Below are positions 50,879-59,178 of a DNA stretch of 60,292 bases, piece after piece; the stretch's first letter is position 1; each line of letters starts with the position of its first letter. The DNA is taken from the NCBI RefSeq assembly GCF_018130065.1, contig NZ_JAFCME010000033.1:1-60292 (forward strand), in the 5' to 3' direction. Below the pieces are notes generated by a model. It ran no database searches and had not been told where the DNA came from. It saw nothing but the letters and a program-made list of their open reading frames with translations. The translations under genes and the position numbers were made by a program. The DNA is from Bradyrhizobium sp. AUGA SZCCT0158. Its GTDB lineage: Bacteria > Pseudomonadota > Alphaproteobacteria > Rhizobiales > Xanthobacteraceae.

Positions 50879-51577
50879 CTACGCCGCGTCGACCAGCACC
50901 AGTTCGCTGTCTTCCAGCGCCGTAATGGTCAGCCTGGCCTCGTCACGGATCGCGGCGCCGTCGCGGGCGTTGACGCGCACGCCGTTGACTTCGACGCTGC
51001 CGGCCGCCGGCACCAGATAGAGGTGCCGCGCCTTGCCGGCTTCGTATTCCGCGCTCTCGCCGGCCTTCAGCGTGGTGGCGAGCACGCGGGCATCGGCGCG
51101 GATCGGCAGCGCATCCTTGTCGCCGGCAATGCCGCTGGCGATGGTGACGAGCTTGCCGGAACGGTCCGACTTCGGAAACGGCTTGGCGCCCCAGGTCGGC
51201 TGGCCGCCTTGCGTGGTCGGCTCGATCCAGATCTGGAAGATCCGTGTATTGGTCGGTTCGAGATTGTACTCGGCGTGACGGATGCCGGATCCCGCGCTCA
51301 TCACCTGCACGTCGCCGGCTTCAGTGCGGCCCTTGTTGCCAAGTGAATCTTGATGCGTGATCGCGCCTTCGCGCACATAGGTGATGATTTCCATGTTGGC
51401 GTGGGGATGGGCGGGAAAGCCGGTATTGGGGGCGATCTCGTCGTCGTTCCACACCCGCAGCGAGCCGTGACCCATATTGTCGGGGTCATAATGGCTGCCG
51501 AAGGAGAAGTGATGCTTTGCCTTCAGCCAGCCGTGGTCGGCGCCGCCGAGTTCTGCAAAAGGTCTGAGTTCGATCAT
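50879..51577 (-). CDS. Pirin-family bicupin protein (YhhW-type)
   Basis: The 232-residue bicupin binds a metal through H57, H59 (PAHPHANME), H101 and E103 (IRHAEYN). E. coli YhhW of this type has quercetin 2,3-dioxygenase activity in vitro. The second cupin (about 150-232) lacks a metal site, as usual. It is placed between wrbA and an SDR, all on the minus strand, suggesting a shared response to quinones or flavonoids. For a soil or plant-associated bacterium, flavonoids are attractive inducers, but that is inference. Confidence 0.92.
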   Translation of the reverse strand: MIELRPFAELGGADHGWLKAKHHFSFGSHYDPDNMGHGSLRVWNDDEIAPNTGFPAHPHANMEIITYVREGAITHQDSLGNKGRTEAGDVQVMSAGSGIRHAEYNLEPTNTRIFQIWIEPTTQGGQPTWGAKPFPKSDRSGKLVTIASGIAGDKDALPIRADARVLATTLKAGESAEYEAGKARHLYLVPAAGSVEVNGVRVNARDGAAIRDEARLTITALEDSELVLVDAA

Positions 51578-51650
51578 GGGAAATACTCCTTGTTAAGTTT
51601 TGTGCGAGGTGCCAGGCGCCACGCGCCCGGCCTCGCCTGGATGAATTGAA

Positions 51651-52403
51651 CTAGGCGCCGAAGCCGCCATCGACGTTGAGCACGGTGCCGGTAACGAACG
51701 AGGCGTCCGGGCTGGTGAGGAACACGACGCCGGCTGCGATCTCTTCGGCGGTGCCGTAGCGTTGCAGCGCGTGCTGCGTACGCTGGGCTTCGGCGAAATC
51801 GCCGCCGTCCTTCGGGTTCATGTCGGTATCGATCGAGCCCGGCTGCAGCACGTTCACAGTGATGCCGCGGGGGCCGAGGTCGCGCGATGCGCCCTTGCTG
51901 TAGCCGACGATCGCCGCCTTGGTGGCGGCGTAATCGGCAAGGCCCGGGAACGAGGCGCGGGTCGCAATGCCCGAACCGATGGTGACGATGCGGCCGCCTT
52001 CGCCCATCAGCTTCGCGGCGGCGCGGATCGCGGTGACGACGCCATGCACATTGATCGCGTTCTGGCGCGCCAGTGCCGCGGTGTCGGCGTTGGCATCATC
52101 GACTGCGCCGCTGACGGCGACGCCGGCATTGTTGACGAGAATGTCGAGCCGGCCAAAGTGCTTGGCGACGTCATTGACCAATTGCTCGACCTCGAGAGAT
52201 GAAGCCTGGTCGGCCTTGAAGGCGCGGGCTTCGACACCCTTGGCCTTCAACTCCTTGACGACGGCTTCGGCCTTGTCAGGGGAGGCGACATAGCTGATGG
52301 CGACGTTGGCGCCGTGATCCGCGAGGGCGCGGGCGCTGGCTGCGCCGATACCGCGGGAGCCGCCGGTGACGAGGGCTACCTTGCCCGAAAGTTTCCTGGC
52401 CAT
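51651..52403 (-). CDS. Short-chain dehydrogenase/reductase (FabG-like)
   Basis: The 250-residue classical SDR has cofactor motif TGGSRGIG (13-20), NNAG, and the active-site YAATK, with S in IGSG. The residues after the second strand (SYVASPDKAEAV) suggest NADP preference. The C-terminal PDASFVTGTVLNVDGGFGA is typical. The substrate is unknown. It is the first gene of a likely SDR-pirin-wrbA group; a long inverted repeat lies 59-96 bp upstream of its start. Confidence 0.93.
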   Translation of the reverse strand: MARKLSGKVALVTGGSRGIGAASARALADHGANVAISYVASPDKAEAVVKELKAKGVEARAFKADQASSLEVEQLVNDVAKHFGRLDILVNNAGVAVSGAVDDANADTAALARQNAINVHGVVTAIRAAAKLMGEGGRIVTIGSGIATRASFPGLADYAATKAAIVGYSKGASRDLGPRGITVNVLQPGSIDTDMNPKDGGDFAEAQRTQHALQRYGTAEEIAAGVVFLTSPDASFVTGTVLNVDGGFGA

Positions 52404-52461
52404 TGGATTTCTCCGTTGCTTGAATTCCGATGGCCATTGGATATGCCTCCCGACGTGGTAT

Positions 52462-52499
52462 ATAAATAGAAACTATCGAAACACATTGTTTCTATTTAT
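52462..52499. promoter_or_regulatory. 12-bp perfect inverted repeat upstream of the SDR gene
   Basis: ATAAATAGAAAC (52462-52473) and GTTTCTATTTAT (52488-52499) are perfect reverse complements 14 bp apart in an otherwise GC-rich region. The position between divergent genes and the AT-richness suggest an operator overlapping a promoter. The nearby LysR gene at 53574 is a candidate regulator. Confidence 0.55.
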
Positions 52500-52677
52500 G
52501 ATCTAATGGAAGACGGCCCGTGCCGGACATCCGCAATTTCGACCGTCCAAACAAACGGAATCGGCCTCCTGGACCGAACCGCCGGGCGGCTTGCCCAGAC
52601 TGATGCCAGTCACTCGGGCGCGCGGCGCCGGGGAGGGGCATGGCGCCGTCATTCGGCGCCGTATGGAGGAGTTGCGC

Positions 52678-53532
52678 ATGAACGCCGTTCGCCGCGGAGT
52701 ATTGGGATTGATGGGAGCGCTGCTGGTGGCGGGGCCGTCAGACGCTGGCGGCCGGACGCCGGCCTCGTCCGGTCAGGATGCCGCTGCGAAAGCGCGGCGA
52801 TTGGCGGTGAAACCACGCCACGTTGTTTGCTTCCTTGGCGGTGCGAACGGCCTGACGAAGCTGTCGGACGCGGCTTCAATGGCTATCCGCGATTTTGCCA
52901 CCGGCTTTGGCATCGATCAGACCTATTCCCAGGACAAACCGGATCCGCGCATGAGCCGCTCGTTTGGGGTTTCCTGGGATCGCGTGCATCCCAATGCCCG
53001 CTCCAGCGCCGATGAGGACGCGGTGGAAAATCACCAATCGGTGCTGTACGTGCTCGGCCCGCCCATGACGTCGGAAACCGCCATGGTCGTTTCCACCGGT
53101 GCCCTGATGCTCGTCCATCAGGTCATCAAGGCGGGGGCGACCGCCGTCAAGGGCGAGAGCGCCGGTGTCGCGCACGGCCTCGTCAGGTGGAACGAACTCA
53201 TCCTTCAGGCCAGTGCCGCGCTGAAATCCGATGATGACTTCGCGTTGCGCCGCGTTTGCCGCCTGGCATTCGCCAAACGGCCGCTGGCCTCGGACGAATA
53301 CCTGGAAAGCGTCGGTTTTCACCTGGCGGGATTGCCCGAAGTGTTCGTGCCGAAATCCCATGGCAGTGAACGGCAAGCCGTCGCGACCATGGATGCGGTC
53401 GCTGACGAGATCGCGCGGCAAGGACTGGAGGCAACGCTCAAGTCGCGCCGCGCCAAACTGTCCTTCGAGTCCGATTACGCGGAAGGCGATTTCAAATTCA
53501 ATCCCTATGGTATCGTCAAGCTTGCATCCTGA
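52678..53532 (+). CDS. Unrecognised protein with probable signal peptide
   Basis: The 284-residue protein starts MNAVRRGVLGLMGALLVAG, a plausible Sec signal, after a strong GGAGGA site. I do not recognise the family with confidence; the central stretch HQSVLYVLGPPMTSETAMV, then GATAVKGESAGVAHGLVRW, looks conserved and may relate to DUF4261-like proteins. No catalytic motif is evident. An ATG at 52663 would add five residues. It is divergent from the SDR and is followed by a LysR gene 41 bp later in the same direction. Confidence 0.65.
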   Translation: MNAVRRGVLGLMGALLVAGPSDAGGRTPASSGQDAAAKARRLAVKPRHVVCFLGGANGLTKLSDAASMAIRDFATGFGIDQTYSQDKPDPRMSRSFGVSWDRVHPNARSSADEDAVENHQSVLYVLGPPMTSETAMVVSTGALMLVHQVIKAGATAVKGESAGVAHGLVRWNELILQASAALKSDDDFALRRVCRLAFAKRPLASDEYLESVGFHLAGLPEVFVPKSHGSERQAVATMDAVADEIARQGLEATLKSRRAKLSFESDYAEGDFKFNPYGIVKLAS

Positions 53533-53573
53533 GTTGGGCGAGGCCCGACCAATCACATCCGACAGGCGGCCGA

Positions 53574-54488
53574 ATGCCGAAACTCCCGGATTTCGAAGCG
53601 CTCGCGATTTTTGCGAAGGTCGTGGAACTGCGGTCGTTTGCATCAGCGGCAACCGAGCTCGCGCTGTCCAAGGCCACGGTATCGAAGGCGGTAAGCCGGC
53701 TCGAACAACGGCTCGGCGCGCGGCTGTTCAACCGCACCTCTCGGCGGCTGGCGCTCACCGACGCCGGACAAAAGCTGGCCGAGCGTGCGACGCAGCTCCT
53801 GGTCGACGGCGAGGCGGCCGAGAACGAGGCGCTGTCACAATCGACGGCGCCGCGCGGGCTGGTGCGGCTCGCGGTGCCGATGACGTTCGGCGTGAAATCA
53901 GTAGCGCCGCTATTGCCGGAATTCCTCGAGCGATATCCGGAAGTCTCGATCGACCTGCACTTAAGCGACGCGACGGTGGATCTGATCGGCGAGGGCTTTG
54001 ATGCCGGCCTGCGCATCGCGCGGTTGCCGGATTCCTCGCTGATCGCGCGGCGGCTGTGCGCGATGCCGCGCTACACGGTGGCCGCGCCGTCCTATCTCAA
54101 GCGCCACGGCCGGCCGACGCATCCGATGCATCTGTCCCAGCACAAATGCTTCGGCTACGCCTATCTCTCGACGCCCGGCGTCTGGCACTACACCAACGCC
54201 GCTGGCGAGCAGGCCAGCGTGCGCCCGGCCGGCCAGCTGCGCGTCAACAATGGCGAGGCGGTGCTGCCGTCGGTGATTGCCGGGCTCGGTATCGCCGATC
54301 TGCCCGACTTCATCGTCGGCGACGCGATCGCCTCCGGCGAAGTCGAGGTGATCCTCAAGGGCTGGAAGCAGCCGGAAGGCGCGGTGCATCTGGTGACGCC
54401 CCCCGGCGGCCCGCGCCCCGCCCGCGTCGAGGTGCTGGCAGAGTTTCTGATGAAGCATTTCGCCAAGGGGAAGAGGAAAGCGTCCTGA
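53574..54488 (+). CDS. LysR-family transcriptional regulator
   Basis: The 304-residue LysR protein has a winged helix with FAKVVELRSFASAATELALS, then TVSKAVSRLEQRLGARLFNRTSRR, typical of the CrgA/AaeR-like group that often governs detoxifying reductases. The effector domain includes GLVRLAVPMTFG and LIGEGFDAGLRIA. Likely targets are the divergent SDR-pirin-wrbA genes through the inverted repeat at 52462, although it is separated from them by one gene. The C-terminus is lysine-rich. Confidence 0.94.
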   Translation: MPKLPDFEALAIFAKVVELRSFASAATELALSKATVSKAVSRLEQRLGARLFNRTSRRLALTDAGQKLAERATQLLVDGEAAENEALSQSTAPRGLVRLAVPMTFGVKSVAPLLPEFLERYPEVSIDLHLSDATVDLIGEGFDAGLRIARLPDSSLIARRLCAMPRYTVAAPSYLKRHGRPTHPMHLSQHKCFGYAYLSTPGVWHYTNAAGEQASVRPAGQLRVNNGEAVLPSVIAGLGIADLPDFIVGDAIASGEVEVILKGWKQPEGAVHLVTPPGGPRPARVEVLAEFLMKHFAKGKRKAS

Positions 54489-54580
54489 GGCGGCGCGACG
54501 AACGGGGCCTTTGCCCATGGGATCGAGTTTAGGCTAGGCTACCCCCAACAACCAAAACAAAAACTCCGGGGGAAATGCCT

Positions 54581-55570
54581 ATGAACCGACGCGAACTCCT
54601 CAAAGCCGCCGCGCTGCTGCCGCTGGCGCAAACCGCGCTCTCGCATGCGGCGTTTGCGCAAGCTGCCTATCCGTCACGCAACATCACCATGATCGTGCCG
54701 TTTCCGCCGGGCGGGCAGGCTGATCTGGCGGCGCGGCCGGTGGCGCAGGCGCTTGAAAGAATCCTCGGCAAGCCTGTGCTCGTCGACAACCGCGCCGGTG
54801 GCGGCGGTGGTTCGGTCGGCAATGCGGCGGCGGCGCGCGCCGAACCCGACGGCTACACATTGTTGATGACGCTGTCGTCGCTGGCCGTGCTGCCGGAAGC
54901 CGACCGGCTGTTCGACCGCCCGGTGGCCTACGAAGTCTCGCAATTCGCGCCGGTTGCGCGCGTGCTGGCCGACCCCACGCTGCTGGCGGTGCCGGCCTCC
55001 GCGCCATGGAAGACGCTGCAGGATTTCGTCGATGACGCCAAAAAGCGCCCCGGCCAGATCCCTTACGGCTCGTCGGGCCCCTATGGCACGCTCCATATCG
55101 CGATGGAAATGTTTGCCGCCAGCGCCGGCATCAAACTGCTGCACGTGCCGTTTCGCGGCGCAGCGCCCGCGTTGACCGCGCTGCTCGGCGGCACGGTGCA
55201 GGCGGTGGCCTCGGCGCCGGGTACGCTGAAGCAGCAGGTCGATGACGGCAAGATGCGCGTGCTCGCGAACTGGGGCGCCGCGCGCATCGCAAGCTTTCCC
55301 GATCTGCCCACCTTCCAGGAGCTCGGCTACAAGGATGTCGAGTTCTACATCTGGGCGGGATTGTTCGCGCAGAGCGCGCTGCCGGCGCCGATCATGACGC
55401 AGCTGCGCGGCGCGATGGCGCAGGCGGTCAAAGCCCCCGAGGTGATCAAGACTTTCGAGACCGCCGGCAGCCCGGTCGCGTACATGGACGCGCCGGAATT
55501 TGCGAAATTCGTCACTGAGGACAGCGCGCGGCTGGTCGCCGCGGTGAAGAAGATCGGCAAGGTGGAGTAG
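54581..55570 (+). CDS. Bug/TctC-family binding protein with Tat-like signal
   Basis: The 329-residue periplasmic binding protein has the N-terminus MNRRELLKAAALLPLAQTAL, with a twin-arginine followed by ELLK, close to the Tat pattern and unlike the Sec signals of the two other Bug proteins here. Family marks are NITMIVPFPPGGQADL, VDNRAGGGGGSVGN, EPDGYT and VPFRGAAPALTALLGG. There are no membrane subunits nearby. ATG 54581 is preferred (GGGGGA 7 nt upstream); ATG 54575 is too close to that site. Confidence 0.92.
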   Translation: MNRRELLKAAALLPLAQTALSHAAFAQAAYPSRNITMIVPFPPGGQADLAARPVAQALERILGKPVLVDNRAGGGGGSVGNAAAARAEPDGYTLLMTLSSLAVLPEADRLFDRPVAYEVSQFAPVARVLADPTLLAVPASAPWKTLQDFVDDAKKRPGQIPYGSSGPYGTLHIAMEMFAASAGIKLLHVPFRGAAPALTALLGGTVQAVASAPGTLKQQVDDGKMRVLANWGAARIASFPDLPTFQELGYKDVEFYIWAGLFAQSALPAPIMTQLRGAMAQAVKAPEVIKTFETAGSPVAYMDAPEFAKFVTEDSARLVAAVKKIGKVE

Positions 55571-55691
55571 GGAACTCTATTCACATTTTCTTGTCTGAGC
55601 GAACGTTGGGTGGCCGCATTCATTGGAGAGTTTTGGGAGCGGTGCGAGTTGGAACCCGCATCGCCACACCACTCGAATGAAAGGACCGGAC

Positions 55692-56081
55692 ATGAAACGA
55701 GCGGACCCGGCCGCGCCACGCATCGTGCTCAGCCTTGCCCTCGCGATCGGAAGCGTTGGCGCCCTGCAATCAACCGCATTCGCCCAGGAATACAGGGGAA
55801 CCTGGGAACAACAGATGGCCTGCACGCCAGACGTCTGGCGTCTCTGCAGCGATCAGGTTCCGGATGTCAGCCGGATCGTGGCGTGTTTGCGGCAGAATAC
55901 GCCGCAGCTCTCGAACAACTGCCGCGCCGTATTCGAATCGCAGGCGAATGCGCAACCAGGCGGACGGGGGCCGCAACCGCAAATGGCGCCGCGCGGCCGT
56001 GCAGCACCACTGGTACAGCCCCAGCCGCTGCCGCCGAGGCCCTATCATGAGAGACCCTACTATCAAGACGACGACGATTAG
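55692..56081 (+). CDS. Secreted small cysteine-rich-repeat protein
   Basis: The 129-residue protein has a Sec signal (RIVLSLALAIGSVGALQSTAFA, cleaved before QEY). One Cys-rich repeat unit follows, C44-x7-C52-x12-C65-x11-C77 (ACTPDVWRLCSDQVPDV, then IVACLRQN and NNCRAVF), of the GLG1-type repeat. The tail is rich in proline, glutamine and arginine and ends in an acidic YYQDDDD. It is likely periplasmic with two disulfides; the role is unknown. The ATG at 55692 follows AAGGA. It overlaps the convergent ybaK stop by 4 bp. Confidence 0.8.
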   Translation: MKRADPAAPRIVLSLALAIGSVGALQSTAFAQEYRGTWEQQMACTPDVWRLCSDQVPDVSRIVACLRQNTPQLSNNCRAVFESQANAQPGGRGPQPQMAPRGRAAPLVQPQPLPPRPYHERPYYQDDDD

Positions 56082-56563
56082 GCCGTCGCTTCGCTTTCGG
56101 TTCTGACCTCACAGACATCGACCCATTCGGCCGAGGTCAGTTCGGCCATGCGCGCGGGTGTGATGCGCACCGCGCTGTGCGTCGAGCCCGCCGCCGGAAC
56201 CACGATATCGAACGCCTTTAGCGACACATCGCAATAGACCGGCAGCGGCGTCTTCAGTCCGAACGGACAGACGCCGCCGACTTCATGGCCGGTGATCTCC
56301 GCGACCTCGTCGAGCCCCAGCATCTTCGGCTTGCCCCCGAACAGCGCCTTCACCTTCTTGTTGTCCATCCGCGAGGTGCCGGCCGCCACGATCAGCACCA
56401 CGCGTTCGCCGATCCGCAAGGAAAGCGTTTTGGCGATCCGCGCCGGCTCGACACCATAGGCCTCGGCCGCCAGCGCCACGGTCGCTGAACTCATCGATGA
56501 TTCGATCACCGCAATGTCGGGCGCCTTCTCGGCGAAGAAGGCGCGAACGGAGGCAAGACTCAT
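56078..56563 (-). CDS. ybaK: YbaK/EbsC-family aminoacyl-tRNA deacylase
   Basis: The 161-residue protein is of the INS-superfamily editing type, which hydrolyses mischarged Cys- or Ala/Ser-tRNA. Typical stretches are PARIAKTLSLRIGERVVLIV, MDNKKVKALFGGKPKMLGL and EITGHEVGGVCPFGLKTPLPVY, the last containing the substrate-binding GxxxPFG segment. ATG 56563 follows an AAAGG site. It begins 1 bp after the dehalogenase stop, so the two genes are cotranscribed. Confidence 0.92.
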   Translation of the reverse strand: MSLASVRAFFAEKAPDIAVIESSMSSATVALAAEAYGVEPARIAKTLSLRIGERVVLIVAAGTSRMDNKKVKALFGGKPKMLGLDEVAEITGHEVGGVCPFGLKTPLPVYCDVSLKAFDIVVPAAGSTHSAVRITPARMAELTSAEWVDVCEVRTESEATA

Positions 56564-56564
56564 T

Positions 56565-57311
56565 TCAGGACCTTTGGGCAGACACCAAGGCGGGAAGCTC
56601 GGCGAGACCATGGATGCGATGATCGGGCGCAACGCCGAGCTCGTCCATCTGGGTGCGCAATATCTTGAACATCGTCAAGGGCGGCATCGTCTCGCTTTCA
56701 AGACAGGCCAGCGCCATCGCTTCCGGCGTCACCCGCTCGATCCAGGCGACGTTGAGCCCGAACGCCTTGGCGCCGCAGGCGTCCCACGGGTTCGAGGAGA
56801 TGAACAGGACCTCGTGCGGCGAGATATGAAGGGTGCTTTCGATCAAGGCGTAGGCGTCCGGGCTCGGTTTGAATATCTTATTGGCGTCGATGCTGATGGT
56901 GGCATCGAGCACGCGGTCGAGGCCACTGTTCTTCACCAGCGCGCCCAGCATGTCCGGGCTGCCGTTGGAGAGAATGGCAAGCTTCTTGTCCCTCATCGCA
57001 GCGAGCGAGGCAAGCGCATCGGGATAGAGATCGAGATGCAGATACTTGTCCATGATCCCGGCGAAATCAGCCTTGTCGTATTTCAGGCCGAGGCAGCGCA
57101 GCGTGTAGGCCAGGGATTCCCGCGTCACATCAGAGAAATCCTCATAGCGCCGCATCAGCGAGCGCAGCCAGGTATATTCCAGCTGCTTGATGCGCCAGAC
57201 TTGGGTGATGATTTCGCCGTAACCGGGAAACGCCTGTTCGGTAACTGACGCCACCGACTGGACATCATAGAGCGTACCATAGGCATCGAACACGACGGCT
57301 TTGATAGTCAC
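56565..57311 (-). CDS. (S)-2-haloacid dehalogenase, type II
   Basis: The 248-residue L-2-haloacid dehalogenase of the HAD superfamily hydrolyses short 2-haloalkanoic acids to 2-hydroxy acids. Nucleophile D9 lies in FDAYGTLYD, motif II is SNGSPDML, the conserved lysine is in KIFKPSPDAY, and the family-specific SSNPWDACGAKAFG closes the site. A GTG start at 57311 is used, since the nucleophile strand must be N-terminal (TIKAVVFDAYG). It lies between the hydrolase at 57317 (5-bp gap) and ybaK. Confidence 0.92.
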   Translation of the reverse strand: MTIKAVVFDAYGTLYDVQSVASVTEQAFPGYGEIITQVWRIKQLEYTWLRSLMRRYEDFSDVTRESLAYTLRCLGLKYDKADFAGIMDKYLHLDLYPDALASLAAMRDKKLAILSNGSPDMLGALVKNSGLDRVLDATISIDANKIFKPSPDAYALIESTLHISPHEVLFISSNPWDACGAKAFGLNVAWIERVTPEAMALACLESETMPPLTMFKILRTQMDELGVAPDHRIHGLAELPALVSAQRS

Positions 57312-57316
57312 GTGAC

Positions 57317-58159
57317 TTACTCTCTTCTGCCAATCGTTGCGTCGAGAAATTCGCGGAGCGCGACGACCGATTGGTCTGTTGCAATCTGGTTGAATTCGAA
57401 ATGGCGCCCCCAAAGCTCGGCCGGTATCGCGACGCTGGGTACGTCGAAGCCGTGATAGGCGTCGGGATAGATGATGAGTTTGATCGGCGCGCCCTGATCC
57501 TTCTGTCTTGATATGCCCCAGGCGTCACGGCCGTCTACCATTTTGCGGCACTCTTCGGCAGGGGTCACGTCATCGCGCTCGCCGATCAGGATCAGCGTCG
57601 GCACCGTCATGCCGCCCTTGAAATGACGGCAGGGTGGATAGAAGGCGATGGCGGCGTGAAACTTGTTTGGCGATGCCTGTTCCAGGAAGCCATGCTCGAC
57701 GGACGTGAGAGCCACCCGGCCGCCGTTCGCAAAACCCAGCACCGCAATCCGCGCAGGATCGACCAATGGATGGCGCGCCAGAAACTTCAGGGCCCGGTAG
57801 CCATCCAGGATCAGATCCTGCGGGGGATGTTCGCCGCAGTGCTTCAGGCCGCGCGGGCCGAGGCTGTCGACGGTGAGCGTCACATAGCCCCAGGAGGCGA
57901 TCCGCTTGCCCCAGCGCTGGTCCAGCCGTCCCCAATTTCCATTGCAGCTATGCAGCAACACGACGGCAGGCGACGGGTCCGCGCTGCTTGTTTGCCGCAG
58001 GTAACCCTGCAGCGGATGCGAACTGGCGAGCGGGCTCTCGATTTCGACTGTTATCGGCGGCGATTCAGCCGCGAAGCATTGAACGATGCTTGCCGTCGAG
58101 ATCGCGGTGACGAGGACAACGATTTTGGCAAGTTGGGTCACCGGCCACCATCTCATCAA
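57317..58159 (-). CDS. Dienelactone-hydrolase-like exported protein with alanine at the nucleophile
   Basis: The 280-residue alpha/beta protein has a hydrophobic N-terminus (LAKIVVLVTAISTASIVQCFA) that looks like a signal peptide. The nucleophile elbow reads LGFANGGR: the central residue A144 replaces the Cys or Ser of active family members, while the acid D197 (GERDD) and H236 (AYHGFD) remain. AVVLLHSCNGNWG carries the oxyanion strand. The change is one codon (GCG). The protein may be inactive, may bind ligand, or may carry a rare mutation. It precedes the dehalogenase gene by 5 bp. Confidence 0.85.
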   Translation of the reverse strand: MMRWWPVTQLAKIVVLVTAISTASIVQCFAAESPPITVEIESPLASSHPLQGYLRQTSSADPSPAVVLLHSCNGNWGRLDQRWGKRIASWGYVTLTVDSLGPRGLKHCGEHPPQDLILDGYRALKFLARHPLVDPARIAVLGFANGGRVALTSVEHGFLEQASPNKFHAAIAFYPPCRHFKGGMTVPTLILIGERDDVTPAEECRKMVDGRDAWGISRQKDQGAPIKLIIYPDAYHGFDVPSVAIPAELWGRHFEFNQIATDQSVVALREFLDATIGRRE

Positions 58160-58186
58160 CCGTCCGCCAACGACCGGACGCCGCTA

Positions 58187-59071
58187 TTATATACCCAAAA
58201 TCTTCCGTGCGTTGGCCTTCAGGACCTTGGGCCGGATCTCGTCGCGGATGTCGAGCTTGGCAAAATCCGCCAGCCAGCGGTCCGGCGTGATGACGGGCCA
58301 GTCCGAGCCGAACAGCATCTTGTCCTGCAGGATCGAGTTGATGTAGCGCACCAGGATCGGCGGGAAATATTTCGGCGACCAGCCGGAGAGGTCGATATAG
58401 ACGTTCGGCTTGTGGGTCGCGACCGACAGCGCCTCTTCCTGCCAGGGGAATGACGGGTGGGCGAGGATGATCTTCAGGTCGGGAAAATCCGCCGCGACGT
58501 CGTCCATGTACATCGGGTTGGAATATTTCAGCCGCATCCCCATGCCGCCGGGCATGCCAGAGCCGACGCCGGTCTGGCCGGTGTGGAACAGCGCGATCGC
58601 GCCGCCCTCGTTGATCGCCTCATAGAGCGGATAGGCCATGCGGTCGTTGGCATAGAAGCCCTGCATGGTCGGGTGGAATTTGAAGCCGCGGACGCCGTAT
58701 TCCTCGATCAGCTTGCGCGCTTCGCGCACGCCGAGCTTGCCCTTGTGGGGATCGATGGACACGAACGGGATCAGGACGTCGAGATGGTCGGAGGCGACTT
58801 CCAGCATCTCGTAATTGTTGTAGCGGCGGAAACCGGTTTCGCGCTCGGCGTCGACCGGGAAGATCACGGCGGCGATCTTCTTGGAGCGGTAATAGGCCGC
58901 GGTTTCCGGAACCGTGGGCGGGTGCTTGTGCGGCGACTTGAAATAGTCGGCCATCTGCGCCTGGAAATCGTCATAGCCGTCGTCGCCATGCATGCCGCAG
59001 GGCTCTTCGGCGTGGGTGTGGATGTCGATCGCCACGACGTCGTCGATATTGGGCAATGTGAGCTTGGCCAT
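58187..59071 (-). CDS. Amidohydrolase-2 family metal-dependent hydrolase (ACMSD-like)
   Basis: The 294-residue TIM-barrel enzyme has metal ligands H18 and H20 (DIHTHAEEP), then FKFHP, IALFHTG, LAHPSFPW and the terminal FGSDWP aspartate. Family members hydrolyse or decarboxylate aromatic-derived acids. The insert GMHGDDGYDDFQAQM after the first histidines is common in a subgroup found with MaoC genes. It is divergent from two MaoC-fold genes across 107 bp. Confidence 0.92.
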   Translation of the reverse strand: MAKLTLPNIDDVVAIDIHTHAEEPCGMHGDDGYDDFQAQMADYFKSPHKHPPTVPETAAYYRSKKIAAVIFPVDAERETGFRRYNNYEMLEVASDHLDVLIPFVSIDPHKGKLGVREARKLIEEYGVRGFKFHPTMQGFYANDRMAYPLYEAINEGGAIALFHTGQTGVGSGMPGGMGMRLKYSNPMYMDDVAADFPDLKIILAHPSFPWQEEALSVATHKPNVYIDLSGWSPKYFPPILVRYINSILQDKMLFGSDWPVITPDRWLADFAKLDIRDEIRPKVLKANARKILGI

Positions 59072-59113
59072 TTGGGGTTCCCGGCGGCTTGATTTTTCGG
59101 TCTGGAAAATTGA

Positions 59114-59126
59114 TTATACTATATAA
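59114..59126. promoter_or_regulatory. AT-rich palindrome in divergent promoter
   Basis: TTATA-CTA-TATAA lies between the amidohydrolase and hydratase starts, in the only AT-rich stretch of the gap (59110-59132). It may be an operator or simply promoter -10 sequence. Confidence 0.3.
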
Positions 59127-59178
59127 CAAATTCCGCAAGGCGGCAGAACCGAGATCGCGGAAAAACAGGGAGGATGGC

